Shown: positions 32,965 to 41,549 of the stretch, one piece after another
Layout: the number at the start of each line of letters is the position of its first letter
How positions within the stretch are numbered: position 1 is the first letter of the stretch
Assembly (NCBI GenBank): GCA_003170085.1
Contig: PMZT01000262.1
Coordinates: forward strand, 1-51,436
Origin: Planctomycetia bacterium
GTDB lineage: Bacteria > Planctomycetota > Phycisphaerae > FEN-1346
DNA: 51,436 bases
Direction of reading: 5' to 3'
Translations under genes and position numbers: made by a program
Notes under the pieces: generated by a model
Told to the model about the DNA's origin: nothing
What the model saw: only the letters and a program-made list of their open reading frames with translations
The model's database searches: none

Positions 32965-34347
32965 ATGAGCAGGAAGTGGTTACAGCTCGTCAGTCTTATC
33001 GCGGTCCTGGCGGGGGCGGCGCTCGCGCGGGCATCGGCGCCGGTCGATACCGATCCGCTCGCCGACCGCCGCACGCCGGTCGTACGGGCCGTCGAAAAAG
33101 CCAAGCCGGCCGTCGTCAACATCTCGACCAAGCAGACGCGCATGGTTCGTCCGAATCCGTACTTCTGGATGAACATGCCCGAGGTTTTCAAGGAGAAATT
33201 CCCCGACCTCTTCAAGCCCCAGCGCCAGGTCACCGGCAGCCTTGGCTCGGGAGTCCTCGTCAGCACCAAGGGTTACATCGTCACCAACGCGCACGTCGTG
33301 CAGCAGGCCGACGAGATCATCGTGACGCTGGCCGACGAGTCGCAGCACAAGGCCGAGCTCGTGAGCGCCGACCCCGAGGCCGACCTGGCGATCATCAAGA
33401 TGGAGGTCGACCCCGCCAAGAAGCCGTTTGCCGCCATCAAGATGGGCATCTCGTCGGACCTCATGATCGGAGAGACCGTCATCGCCGTCGGCAACCCGTT
33501 CGGATACCAGCACACCGTGACGACGGGCGTCGTCTCGGCCCTCGACCGCACGATCGAGCCGTCGCCGGACCTCAAGTACCAGGGCCTGATCCAGACCGAC
33601 GCGCCGATCAATCCCGGCAACTCGGGCGGGCCGCTGCTGAACATCCGCGGCGAACTCATCGGCATCAACACGGCCATCCGGGCCGGCGCCCAGGGCCTGG
33701 GCTTCGCCATTCCGGTCGATAAGATCCGCAACATCATGATCGGCCTGCTGGCGGTGCGACGGCAGGGCCACGCGTGGCACGGGCTGAAGTTCGACCCGTC
33801 GAAGCCGGCGGCCGTGGTCCTCGACGTCGAGAAGGGTTCGCCCGCCGCCAAGGCCGGCATCCTCAAGGGCGACTACATCGAGTCGCTCGGCGGCCTGCGC
33901 ATCCCCGACGTTATCGAGTTCGAGACCGCCATGCTGGACCACAAGATCGGCGACACCATGCAGTTGGGCGTTCGCCACGGCGACAAACTGGCGGAAGTCA
34001 AGGTCACGCTGACCGAGGCCCCGAAGCCCGACGGCGCCAAGTTCGCCAAGGCCCAGTTCGGCCTTCAGGTGCAGAAACTCACCGCGGAAATGGCCGGCTC
34101 TCTTCACCTGGCCGTCGACCACGGCCTGCTGGTGGCCGGCGTGGATCCCGACACCCCTGCCGCCACCGCCGCGTTCGCACACGGCGACGTCATCGTCCAG
34201 CTCGACCGCTATCGGATCGACGATCTCGATGCCCTGGGCCTCCTCCTGGCGCAGGTCAAGAAAGGCGATCGGATCCTGTTCTACGTCGTCCGCGGCCAGA
34301 CGGTGCTCCGGGCCATCCTGCCCGCCCGCGGCCCGGCGTCCGAGTAG
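32965..34347 (+). CDS. Periplasmic trypsin-like serine protease with two PDZ domains (HtrA/DegP family)
   Basis: 460 residues. A signal peptide (LVSLIAVLAGAALARASA) predicts export. The catalytic triad is intact: His110 (IVTNAHVV), Asp140 (PEADLAIIKM) and Ser220 (NPGNSGGPLLN). PDZ 1 spans about 275-360 (GSPAAKAGILKGDYIESLGG) and PDZ 2 about 370-455 (GVDPDTPAATAAFAHGDVIV). The domain plan fits DegP/DegQ envelope quality control. The LA-loop region contains NPYFWMNMPEVFKEKFPDLF, typical of the group. The ATG at 32965 follows GAGGT. Confidence 0.92.
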   Translation: MSRKWLQLVSLIAVLAGAALARASAPVDTDPLADRRTPVVRAVEKAKPAVVNISTKQTRMVRPNPYFWMNMPEVFKEKFPDLFKPQRQVTGSLGSGVLVSTKGYIVTNAHVVQQADEIIVTLADESQHKAELVSADPEADLAIIKMEVDPAKKPFAAIKMGISSDLMIGETVIAVGNPFGYQHTVTTGVVSALDRTIEPSPDLKYQGLIQTDAPINPGNSGGPLLNIRGELIGINTAIRAGAQGLGFAIPVDKIRNIMIGLLAVRRQGHAWHGLKFDPSKPAAVVLDVEKGSPAAKAGILKGDYIESLGGLRIPDVIEFETAMLDHKIGDTMQLGVRHGDKLAEVKVTLTEAPKPDGAKFAKAQFGLQVQKLTAEMAGSLHLAVDHGLLVAGVDPDTPAATAAFAHGDVIVQLDRYRIDDLDALGLLLAQVKKGDRILFYVVRGQTVLRAILPARGPASE

Positions 34348-34384
34348 AACATTCTGCGGTCCGGTTACAACGAAACGAGATAGC

Positions 34385-35542
34385 ATGCGCGTTCTGGTGG
34401 CACCCGCGTCGTTCAAGGAATGCCTCTCGGCCGCCGAGGCGGCCCGCGCCCTGGCCGAGGGCGTCCGCCGCGCGGGCGCCGAGGCCGTCCTCCTTCCGCT
34501 GGCCGACGGCGGCCGCGGCACCGCCGACTGCGTCGTGCTTGCCCTCGGCGGGCGCACCGTAGCCGTCCGCGTTACCGGTCCGCTGGGCGAAAGCGTGGCG
34601 GCGGCGCTCGGCCTCGTGGACGCCGGCCGGACGGCCGTCCTCGAGATGGCCTCGGCCAGCGGTCTGGCACTCGTCCCGCGCGAGCGGCGCGACGCCCTGC
34701 ACGCCACGACGCGCGGCACGGGCGAACTCCTGCGGGCGGCGCTCGACGCGGGCGCGCAAAAGATCTTCCTCGGCATCGGCGACTCGGCCACGAGCGACGG
34801 CGGCGCCGGCGCCGCCCAGGCGCTCGGTTTCCGCCTGCTCGACGCGGGCGGCCGCCCCATCGGCCCCGGCGCCGCGGGCCTCGAGACCCTGGCCCGCATC
34901 GACCCGGGCGGGAAGGACCCGCGCCTTGCGCAAACCGAGGTCGTCGTGGCGTGCGACGTCGACAATCCGCTCCTCGGGCCGCGCGGCGCCGCCCGCATCT
35001 TCTCGCCGCAAAAAGGCGCCGGCCCCGCCGAGGTCGAACGCATCGAGGCCGCCCTCGCCCGCCTGGCGGAGATCGTCCGGCGCGACCTCGGCGTCGACGT
35101 CCTCGGCCTTGCCGGCGGCGGCGCGGCGGGCGGCCTGGGCGCCGGCGCGGTCGCGTTCCTGGGAGCCCGGCTCATGCCCGGCGCCGAGTGGGTCATGGAC
35201 GTCCTCGCGATCGACGCCCGCCTGCACGAGGTTGACCTCGTCCTGACGGCCGAGGGGCGCTTCGACGCGCAAAGCCTCGGCGGCAAGGCGCCGATGGCCC
35301 TCGCCCGCCGCGCGCGGGCCGCGGGCGTTCCGTGCGCGGTCATCCCCGGCAGCCTCGGCCCGGGCTATGAGCCGGCGCTCGCGCAGGGCGTGACCGCGAT
35401 ATTCCCTCTTGTGCGGGAAAATGTTACACTGAGAGAAGCGATGGCCGAGGCGCCGGCGCTGCTGGCGGCGCGAGCCGAGGAGGCGGTGCGCCGCTGTGCC
35501 GCGGGTGCCGGGCCTGACCGAGGAGACGCCCGATCGAGATGA
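34385..35542 (+). CDS. glxK: Glycerate kinase (GarK/GlxK type)
   Basis: 385 residues; phosphorylates D-glycerate to 2- or 3-phosphoglycerate. Family marks: VAPASFKECLSAAEAA, GIGDSATSDGGAGAAQALGF, CDVDNPLLGPRGAARIFSPQ and TAEGRFDAQSLGGKAP. The usual ADGGEGT reads ADGGRGT, an unusual change in a conserved loop. It overlaps the next gene (a sugar isomerase-like barrel) by ATGA, consistent with a glyoxylate/hydroxypyruvate-glycerate route, although the isomerase substrate is unproven. The ribosome site is weak (GAGA). Confidence 0.9.
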   Translation: MRVLVAPASFKECLSAAEAARALAEGVRRAGAEAVLLPLADGGRGTADCVVLALGGRTVAVRVTGPLGESVAAALGLVDAGRTAVLEMASASGLALVPRERRDALHATTRGTGELLRAALDAGAQKIFLGIGDSATSDGGAGAAQALGFRLLDAGGRPIGPGAAGLETLARIDPGGKDPRLAQTEVVVACDVDNPLLGPRGAARIFSPQKGAGPAEVERIEAALARLAEIVRRDLGVDVLGLAGGGAAGGLGAGAVAFLGARLMPGAEWVMDVLAIDARLHEVDLVLTAEGRFDAQSLGGKAPMALARRARAAGVPCAVIPGSLGPGYEPALAQGVTAIFPLVRENVTLREAMAEAPALLAARAEEAVRRCAAGAGPDRGDARSR

Positions 35543-36366
35543 AACTGGCTTTCAGCACGAATGCTTTCAAGCAAGTCAGCCTCGAGGAAAGCCTGCGCCA
35601 GATTGCGGCGTGCGGCTACTCGGGCGTCGAGATCATGGCCGACGTGCCCCACGCCTACCCGCCCCACATGGACCCGCGCCGCCGCAAGGCCGTCGTGGAC
35701 CTGTGCCGCGAGCTTCGCCTGGCAATAACGAATCTCAATGCGTTTACACTCTTCGCGCAGGGCGACACCTGGCACCCGTCGTGGATCGAGCCCGACCCGG
35801 CCGCCCGCGCGCGCCGGATCGAGCATACGCTCGGCGCCCTCCAACTGGCCCGCGACCTCGGGGCCCCCGGCATCAGCCTGGAGCCCGGCGGCCCGCTGCC
35901 CGAGGGGATGGATCGCACGGCCGCGATGGCCCTCTACCGAGACGGCCTGAAGGCCGTGCTGCCGGCGGCGGCGCAGTGCGGCGTGGACCTCCTGGTGGAG
36001 CCCGAGCCGCACCTCCTGATCGAACGGCCCGAGGAGTTCGAGGAACTCCTGGCGGGCCTGTCGCACCCGCGCCTGGGCCTGAACTTCGACATCGGGCACT
36101 TCTATTGCGTGGGCGTGGACCCGGCGGCGGCGGCGCGGCGCCTGGCCCCGCACATCCGCCACGTGCACCTGGAGGACATCGCCGCCTCGCGCGAACACCG
36201 GCACCTGGTGCCGGGGCGCGGCACGATTCCCCTGAAATCCGTTCTGGACGCACTCGCCGACGTCGGCTACACTGGTTGGATCACGGTTGAACTGTATCCC
36301 TATGAGGCCCAGGCGCGGGAGGTGGCCGAGGAAGCATTTCAATATCTGTGGAAATGGTTCCGATGA
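35539..36366 (+). CDS. Sugar phosphate isomerase/epimerase family protein, possibly hydroxypyruvate isomerase-like
   Basis: 275 residues, xylose-isomerase-like TIM barrel. Candidate metal ligands: GISLEPGG (Glu), LLVEPEPHLLI (Glu), LGLNFDIGHFYCVG (Asp, His), IRHVHLEDIA (His, Glu) and WITVELYPY (Glu). It starts within the stop of the glycerate kinase (ATGA) after GAGGAGACGCCCGATCGAG, and its own stop overlaps thiL. The neighbour suggests hydroxypyruvate or tartronate-semialdehyde chemistry, but this is guilt by association. Confidence 0.83.
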   Translation: MKLAFSTNAFKQVSLEESLRQIAACGYSGVEIMADVPHAYPPHMDPRRRKAVVDLCRELRLAITNLNAFTLFAQGDTWHPSWIEPDPAARARRIEHTLGALQLARDLGAPGISLEPGGPLPEGMDRTAAMALYRDGLKAVLPAAAQCGVDLLVEPEPHLLIERPEEFEELLAGLSHPRLGLNFDIGHFYCVGVDPAAAARRLAPHIRHVHLEDIAASREHRHLVPGRGTIPLKSVLDALADVGYTGWITVELYPYEAQAREVAEEAFQYLWKWFR

Positions 36367-37304
36367 AGGCGGACAAAGGCGAATGGAAGCTGATTGAGTG
36401 GATTCGCAGCCACACCCGGCTGGATCCCAACGTGGTCCCGATCGGGCCGGGCGACGACATGGCCCTCGTCAGCCTGGGCGGCGAATCGCAGTGCCTCCTC
36501 ACGATCGACGCGCTCCTCGAAGGCACCCACTTCGACCTCTCGAAGGCCACGCCGCGCCAGGTCGGGTACAAGGCCCTCGCCGTCAGCCTTTCCGACGTGG
36601 CGGCCATGGCCTCCAAGCCCGTCGCCGCGCTGGCGTGGGTCGGCCTGCCGAGCGACCGCGACATGAAGTTCGCCCAGGACCTGAGCGCCGGCATGGCCGA
36701 TGCCGCCGTGAAGTTCGCGTGCCCGGTCGTCGGCGGCGACATCACGAGCTGGAACCAGCAGTTGATGACCGTGGGCACGGCCGTCGTCTCGCGGCCGGCC
36801 GGCATCCGCCCCGTGCGCCGCTCGGGCGCCAAGCCCGGCGACCTCCTCTTCGTTACCGGCGAACTGGGCGGCTCGCTCCTGGGCCGCCATCTCACGTTCA
36901 CGCCGCGCATCCAGGAGGCGCGGCAGCTTGCGGCCCTCGTAACGATTCACGCGATGATGGACCTCTCGGACGGCCTCTCGACCGACCTCAACCACATTTG
37001 CCGCGAGAGCGGCGTGGGCGCCGAGATCGTGGCCGAGGCCGTTCCGGTCTCCGAGGACGCCCGCAAGCTGGCCAAGGCCGATCACAAGGAACCCATCGAG
37101 CACGCCCTCAACGACGGCGAGGACTTCGAGCTGCTGCTGGCGGTGGAGCCCGTCGATGCGCAGGACCTCCTGAAGCAGAACCCGCTCACAGGCGTCAAGC
37201 TGACATACATCGGTAAGATCGTCGAGGGCAGCGGCGTCGTCATGGTCACGGGCGACGGCAAGCGCGTGCCCGTGGCGCCCCGCGGTTACGAGCACTTCAA
37301 ATGA
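36363..37304 (+). CDS. thiL: Thiamine-monophosphate kinase
   Basis: 313 residues. Phosphorylates thiamine monophosphate to thiamine pyrophosphate. Family marks: IGPGDDMALV, TIDALLEGTHFDL, LSDVAAMASKPVAAL, VVGGDIT, MMDLSDGLSTDLNHICRESG and LNDGEDFELLLA, all complete. The ATG at 36363 overlaps the preceding TGA (ATGA); GTG 36348 and ATG 36354 are possible but add atypical residues. The gene ends in ATGA with tsaE. Confidence 0.94.
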   Translation: MKADKGEWKLIEWIRSHTRLDPNVVPIGPGDDMALVSLGGESQCLLTIDALLEGTHFDLSKATPRQVGYKALAVSLSDVAAMASKPVAALAWVGLPSDRDMKFAQDLSAGMADAAVKFACPVVGGDITSWNQQLMTVGTAVVSRPAGIRPVRRSGAKPGDLLFVTGELGGSLLGRHLTFTPRIQEARQLAALVTIHAMMDLSDGLSTDLNHICRESGVGAEIVAEAVPVSEDARKLAKADHKEPIEHALNDGEDFELLLAVEPVDAQDLLKQNPLTGVKLTYIGKIVEGSGVVMVTGDGKRVPVAPRGYEHFK

Positions 37305-37774
37305 GCGGCGCCTGGACCGTTGAGACGCACGGCCCCGACGAGACGCTCGACGTGGGCCGTCGCCTCGGCCGCGCCGCCCGCCCGGGCAACGTGTTGGCGC
37401 TCCTGGGCGACCTCGGCAGCGGCAAGACCGTCCTTGCCAAAGGCGTCGCCGAGGGCCTGGGTGCCGCGAGCGCGCGCGACGTCATCAGCCCCACGTTCGT
37501 CCTCTGCAAGGAGTACCTGGACGGGCGGATTCCGTTCTACCACTTCGACGCGTATCGCCTGCGGAGCGCCGCCGACATGGAGGCGATCGGCTCGGCCGAG
37601 ATCCTGGAGGGCGACGGCCTCTCGGCCGTCGAGTGGGCCGACCGCACGCCCGAGGCCCTGCCGCCCGACCACCTGGAGATCCGCTTCGAGGTCACCGGCC
37701 CCACCGCCCGCCGGCTGACGTTTGCCTCGCGCGGCCCGCAGTCGGAGCGGTTGCTGGCGGCCGTGGCGCCCTAG
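37301..37774 (+). CDS. tsaE: tRNA threonylcarbamoyladenosine biosynthesis ATPase TsaE
   Basis: 157 residues. Works with TsaB/TsaD to make the t6A37 modification. Walker A is GDLGSGKTVLAKGV. SPTFVL, FYHFDAYRL and AVEWADR are family signatures. The start overlaps thiL by ATGA. Its TAG stop (37772-37774) lies inside the left terminal repeat of the palindromic element at 37771-37918, so the last codons may have been trimmed by that insertion; the length is nevertheless normal. Confidence 0.94.
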   Translation: MSGAWTVETHGPDETLDVGRRLGRAARPGNVLALLGDLGSGKTVLAKGVAEGLGAASARDVISPTFVLCKEYLDGRIPFYHFDAYRLRSAADMEAIGSAEILEGDGLSAVEWADRTPEALPPDHLEIRFEVTGPTARRLTFASRGPQSERLLAAVAP

Positions 37775-37918
37775 AGCAATTCACGCGCGGCTGTAGCTGA
37801 CGCTGCGCGGTCCCGGCGCGCCGGGACCGCTTTCAGTCGCGCGACGCGGCCGCCGGGAACGCGGCGGGTCGGGAGACCCGCTGCGCATAGGGCTACGGGC
37901 ACGCGTGAATTGCTCTAG
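37771..37918. mobile_element. 148-bp palindromic element with perfect 17-bp terminal inverted repeats (MITE-like)
   Basis: Ends CTAGAGCAATTCACGCG (37771-37787) and its exact inverse (37902-37918). Inside: a perfect 24-bp palindrome at 37807-37830 (arms GCGGTCCCGGCG), TTTCAGTCGCGCGACG, and GCGGCGGGTC-GGGA-GACCCGCTGCGC. A copy lacking the left end is at 13372-13488. It fills the whole gap between convergent tsaE and the GspE-like gene, and its ends supply the TAG stops of both. Non-coding; it could be a non-autonomous insertion, a bidirectional terminator, or both. Confidence 0.8.
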
Positions 37919-39657
37919 CGCCGGTCGGGGGCTGCCGGGTCGGCCGTATCCATCTCACCGGGGCAACCTTCCAGGGCGGTCATAACTTCGTCGAGCGAGG
38001 TGATGCCCGCGCGGACCTTGTTGATGCCGTCGACCCAGAGCGACGGCAGCCCCGCGGCGCGGAACGCGGCGCGCCACGCCTTGCGGTCGGCCCTGGCCCG
38101 GACGAGGGCCGGCAGGCTGCCCTCCATCGGGATCAGTTCGAACAGGCCGATCCGCCCCAGGAGGCCGGTGCGCGCGCACGAGGCGCAGCCGCGACCCTTG
38201 ATGTACTCGGTCACCGGGCCGAAGACCTCGGCGATGTGGTTCCGCAGGCCCGCCGGCGGCTCGCAGGGCCGGTGGCAGTGCGGGCAAACCGTCCGCACCA
38301 GCCGCTGCGCCAGGATGCCGCGCAGGGCCGACGCCAGTCCTTCGACGGGGGTCTGCGCGGTCACCCGCACAATCGCATCGGCGGCATCGGTCCCGCCGAC
38401 ACGGGCCAGGACCAGGCACCCGTCGAGCGCCGCCTCGACGGCCGTGGCCATGGCGTGGCCGCTCAGTTCGCAATCGAGAATCAGAACGTCGGGCCGCTGC
38501 GCGAGCAGCCGCGCGATGGCCACCGCCGGGTCGGCCAGGCCGCAGGTCGCCAGCGAGAACTGGCTCACGCCGGGCAGATTGAAGTTGATGGTCGTTTCAA
38601 ACGTGCAGATGTTATACCGCACGGGGTCGAGCGCTTGCAGCGTGCTGTAGAGGGTGGTCGAGATGCCGCTCCAGCGCGGCCCGGCCACGAGGACCAGCCC
38701 GCGCATGGGCGTGACGAGGTCGCGGTAGCGGGCCAGCAATCCGAACTCGCAGCCGAGTTTTTCGAGCGGTCGCAGGGCCTCGTCATCGCGTACAATACGC
38801 ACCAGCGTGCGCGGCCCGAACGCGCCGCCGAGCGACGCCATGTGAAGCTGGACCGTGCGGCCCTGGACAAGGAGGCGGGCGCTGCGCTGCACGCCCTGGG
38901 CGGCCGGCGTCCGGTTGGGGAACCCCATCATCTCGTCAAACGCGCTCAGCAGGCCGGTGGCCAGTCGGACCGGCGGCCGCATGACCACGTGCAACACGTC
39001 GTCGATGCTGAAGCGGATGCGAAGCACCTTCTCATCGGGCTCCATGTGAATGGCCGTGGCGCGCGACCGCACGGCTTCGTGCACCAGAAGGCTCGCCACT
39101 TTTTCGGGCGGCCAGTCGCCGTAGACGGAGTCGTAATCGTCGGAGAGGATCAGCTCGCCGCCGAGTTGAGGCTCGGCCACGGCGCCCTCGGCCGACGGCC
39201 CTCCCTCGGCGCCGGCGTAGGTGTTCTCGATCATCTGGTAGATATTGTCGGACGTAGCGGTCACGATCTGCACGTGCATGCCGGCCGCGTGCGTCACTTC
39301 GTCCACGAGGAAGAGGTTCGAGGGTTCCGCCACGGCCACGGTCAGGACGTCGCGGACCCGGAACAGCGGCAAGACGCCGTGCTTCTGGATGAAGGCCTCG
39401 GGCAACGTGCCTCGGATCGAGGAATCGACGAGTGACGGCACGAGGCAGGCGAACGGCACACCGTAGGCCTCGGCCACGGCGGCCATGACCCGCTCGCGCG
39501 TGGCATAGCCGAGTTCGACGAGGATCTCGCCGATAAGCCGCTGCTGCTGGCCCCGCTGCTGGGCCGCCAGCGCCACCGTGAGCTGCTCCTGCGTGATCAC
39601 GCCGTGCGCGATCAGGAGGTCGCCCAGTCGGGCCCGAGTTTTGGTTGCCGTGACCAT
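37915..39657 (-). CDS. GspE/PilB-related protein with degenerate Walker A (probable pseudo-ATPase)
   Basis: 580 residues. An N-terminal GspE-N domain (about 8-150: RLGDLLIAHGVITQEQLTVA, IGEILVELGYATRERVMAAV) precedes the T2SS/T4P ATPase fold, recognisable from IHMEPDEKVLRIRFSIDDVL onward. The P-loop reads GPRWSGISTT (326-335) in place of GPTGSGKSTT, so the ATP-binding lysine is Ile332. The Asp box (VEDPIE) reads FETTIN, and the Walker B/His-box region is changed (ILDCELSG; VLARVGGTDAAD). The Cys ribbon (CPHCHRPC, CASC) remains. ATP hydrolysis is unlikely; a signalling or scaffolding role is inferred from the HD-GYP, receiver and STAS genes upstream. A paralogous active ATPase may exist elsewhere. 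Confidence 0.87.
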   Translation of the reverse strand: MVTATKTRARLGDLLIAHGVITQEQLTVALAAQQRGQQQRLIGEILVELGYATRERVMAAVAEAYGVPFACLVPSLVDSSIRGTLPEAFIQKHGVLPLFRVRDVLTVAVAEPSNLFLVDEVTHAAGMHVQIVTATSDNIYQMIENTYAGAEGGPSAEGAVAEPQLGGELILSDDYDSVYGDWPPEKVASLLVHEAVRSRATAIHMEPDEKVLRIRFSIDDVLHVVMRPPVRLATGLLSAFDEMMGFPNRTPAAQGVQRSARLLVQGRTVQLHMASLGGAFGPRTLVRIVRDDEALRPLEKLGCEFGLLARYRDLVTPMRGLVLVAGPRWSGISTTLYSTLQALDPVRYNICTFETTINFNLPGVSQFSLATCGLADPAVAIARLLAQRPDVLILDCELSGHAMATAVEAALDGCLVLARVGGTDAADAIVRVTAQTPVEGLASALRGILAQRLVRTVCPHCHRPCEPPAGLRNHIAEVFGPVTEYIKGRGCASCARTGLLGRIGLFELIPMEGSLPALVRARADRKAWRAAFRAAGLPSLWVDGINKVRAGITSLDEVMTALEGCPGEMDTADPAAPDRR

Positions 39658-39666
39658 CGCCCTGCC

Positions 39667-40002
39667 CTAATTGAAATTTTTGACGGCTTCGTGAACGTTC
39701 TCGAAGACCTCGAATTTCTTGTCGAACCGGACGATCTCGAAGATCTTGCGGCAGTGGCCTCTCAGGCCGGCCACCTTGATGAGCCCGCCCGCCGCTTCCA
39801 CCTGCTCCTGGAACCAGAGCAGCTCTTCAAGGCCCTGGCTGTCCAGAAGTCCGGCCCGCGCGAGGTCGAGGATGAACCACCGGCCGCCGGCCTTGATCTG
39901 GGCCGCGGCAACGCGGCGGAACTCGTCGGCCTCCGCCTTGGTCAGGGCGGGCTCGATCGAGAGCACCGTCATACTTCCATAGGCATCGGCCGTGGTGGGC
40001 AT
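39667..40002 (-). CDS. STAS-domain protein (anti-sigma factor antagonist-like)
   Basis: 111 residues, a single STAS fold: ADEFRRVAAAQIKAGGRWFI, then LDLARAGLLDSQGLEELLWF (the Ser in DSQG sits at the usual phosphorylation site), AAGGLIKVAGLRGHCRKIFE and FEVFENVHEAVKNF. Such proteins switch partners by phosphorylation, but no anti-sigma kinase is seen here. The ATG at 40002 (GAGGAA upstream) is chosen to avoid overlap with the HD-GYP gene; a 17-residue longer form is open. It lies 9 bp before the GspE-like gene. Confidence 0.83.
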   Translation of the reverse strand: MPTTADAYGSMTVLSIEPALTKAEADEFRRVAAAQIKAGGRWFILDLARAGLLDSQGLEELLWFQEQVEAAGGLIKVAGLRGHCRKIFEIVRFDKKFEVFENVHEAVKNFN

Positions 40003-40015
40003 GGCCTGGGCTTCC

Positions 40016-41527
40016 TCAACCAGCGCCGAGGCCGACCGTCGGCCGCTCGGCAAACTCTTTCATCAACTGGGTCATGTCGAGGCTGAGCAGGGCCTCCGCG
40101 GCGCGAACGTCGAACTGGGTGCCGATGCACCGCTCGATTTCCTTCTTCACGTACTCCATCGGCAGCATCGGCCGATACGGCCGGTTGCTCGTCATGGCGT
40201 CAAAGGCGTCGGCAATGCCGACGATGCGGGCCAGCAGCGGGATCTCGTCGCCCTTAAGGCCCGCCGGGTATCCCTTCCCGTCAAGGCGTTCGTGGTGGCT
40301 GAGGACCACGTCGCGGATCGACTCGAGCTTGCGGATCCCCGCCAGGATGCGGTGGCCGACTGTGGGGTGCTGCTTCATGATCCGCCACTCTTCAGCCTCC
40401 AGCTTGCCCTCTTTCCGCAGGATCTGCTCGGGCGTGCCGATCTTGCCGATGTCGTGCAGCAGCCCCGCCAGGTAGATCTGCTCGACCTGCTCGGCGGGCA
40501 GACGCATCTGGATGGCAACGCGGCGGGCCGTGATGGCCACGCGCTCGCTGTGACCGCACGTATAGGGGTCCTTGGCGTCGATGCTCGACACGAGGGACCG
40601 CACGAGGTCCAGCATCAACTCCTGGAGTTCGCGGTACAGCCGGCGGTTCTCGATGACGATGGAGGTGACGTTCGACGTAGAGCGGATGAGCTTGGCGTCG
40701 GGGCTGCCGAACTCCTCGGCCTCGCGGTTGATCGCCGCCAGCGCCCCGCGCCGCCCTTCGCTCAGCTCGATCGGGACCAGGGCCACGCGTTTCATGCCGG
40801 GCGCGAGGCCGGCGAGCGCCGGGTCCTGCTGACAATAGTTGTGGATGACGATGCACGCCTCGCCGGACGCCCCTTCGAGAAGTTGCATCATGATGCGCGG
40901 CAGATCGGCGGCCGGGAACGGCAACTGCCCCGCAACAACCGTTTCCGGCGCCCCTTCTTCGGCCTCGGGCAGGAAGGCCACGGCCGCCTCGGCATCGACG
41001 GTCTCGCGAAGTTCGTTACAGGCGTACTTCAGCAGTTCCGTCACCGGGCGGCTGACGCGAAGGACTTCGCCAAGGTGGTGCAGCAGGCTGATCTCCTCGA
41101 AACTCTGGAGGAGCGTTTCCGACACCGCCTCGCACTCCGTGCGTGCCTCGGTGGTGCACAGGTGGGCGCGCACCGCCTCGGCCACGGCGGCCAGAAGTCG
41201 CCGGCCCAGGTCCGGCCCCTGTTCGCCGGAGACCGGCACCTCGGCGGCAGCCACGAGGACCGTCCGCGACCGCACCCTGATCGGCCACGCGGCACGGACC
41301 CAGCCCGCCGACGCGACAACCTGGTCCTCGCCGGTCTTGAACGCCTCGCCGACCAGTTGCCTCAGGGTTTCGTTGAGCGTCTCAAGGGCCTGCGCAGCAA
41401 CTTCGCCGGCGGCCTGTCCGTCGGGACCGTAGAACGTGACAGCCACGCCGGTCCGCCGGAGCATGTCGGGCGCGAGTCCGGACGGGACCTCGAAGGTCGC
41501 GGCCGGGGTTGCCTGGGTGACGTCCAT
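40016..41527 (-). CDS. GAF/HD-GYP protein (predicted c-di-GMP phosphodiesterase)
   Basis: 503 residues, soluble. About 140 N-terminal residues without a recognised domain, a GAF-like domain (about 145-295), and an HD-GYP domain (about 305-490) with LLHDIGK (H358, D359), MKQHP, LSHHERLDGKGYP (GYP 419-421), GLKGDEIP and ADAFDAM, all metal-site motifs intact. It should degrade cyclic di-GMP near the secretion/pilus machine. The ATG at 41527 follows GAGGGACTGACC. It lies between a receiver (22 bp upstream) and the STAS gene. Confidence 0.92.
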   Translation of the reverse strand: MDVTQATPAATFEVPSGLAPDMLRRTGVAVTFYGPDGQAAGEVAAQALETLNETLRQLVGEAFKTGEDQVVASAGWVRAAWPIRVRSRTVLVAAAEVPVSGEQGPDLGRRLLAAVAEAVRAHLCTTEARTECEAVSETLLQSFEEISLLHHLGEVLRVSRPVTELLKYACNELRETVDAEAAVAFLPEAEEGAPETVVAGQLPFPAADLPRIMMQLLEGASGEACIVIHNYCQQDPALAGLAPGMKRVALVPIELSEGRRGALAAINREAEEFGSPDAKLIRSTSNVTSIVIENRRLYRELQELMLDLVRSLVSSIDAKDPYTCGHSERVAITARRVAIQMRLPAEQVEQIYLAGLLHDIGKIGTPEQILRKEGKLEAEEWRIMKQHPTVGHRILAGIRKLESIRDVVLSHHERLDGKGYPAGLKGDEIPLLARIVGIADAFDAMTSNRPYRPMLPMEYVKKEIERCIGTQFDVRAAEALLSLDMTQLMKEFAERPTVGLGAG

Positions 41528-41549
41528 GGTCAGTCCCTCATCCTCTAAC

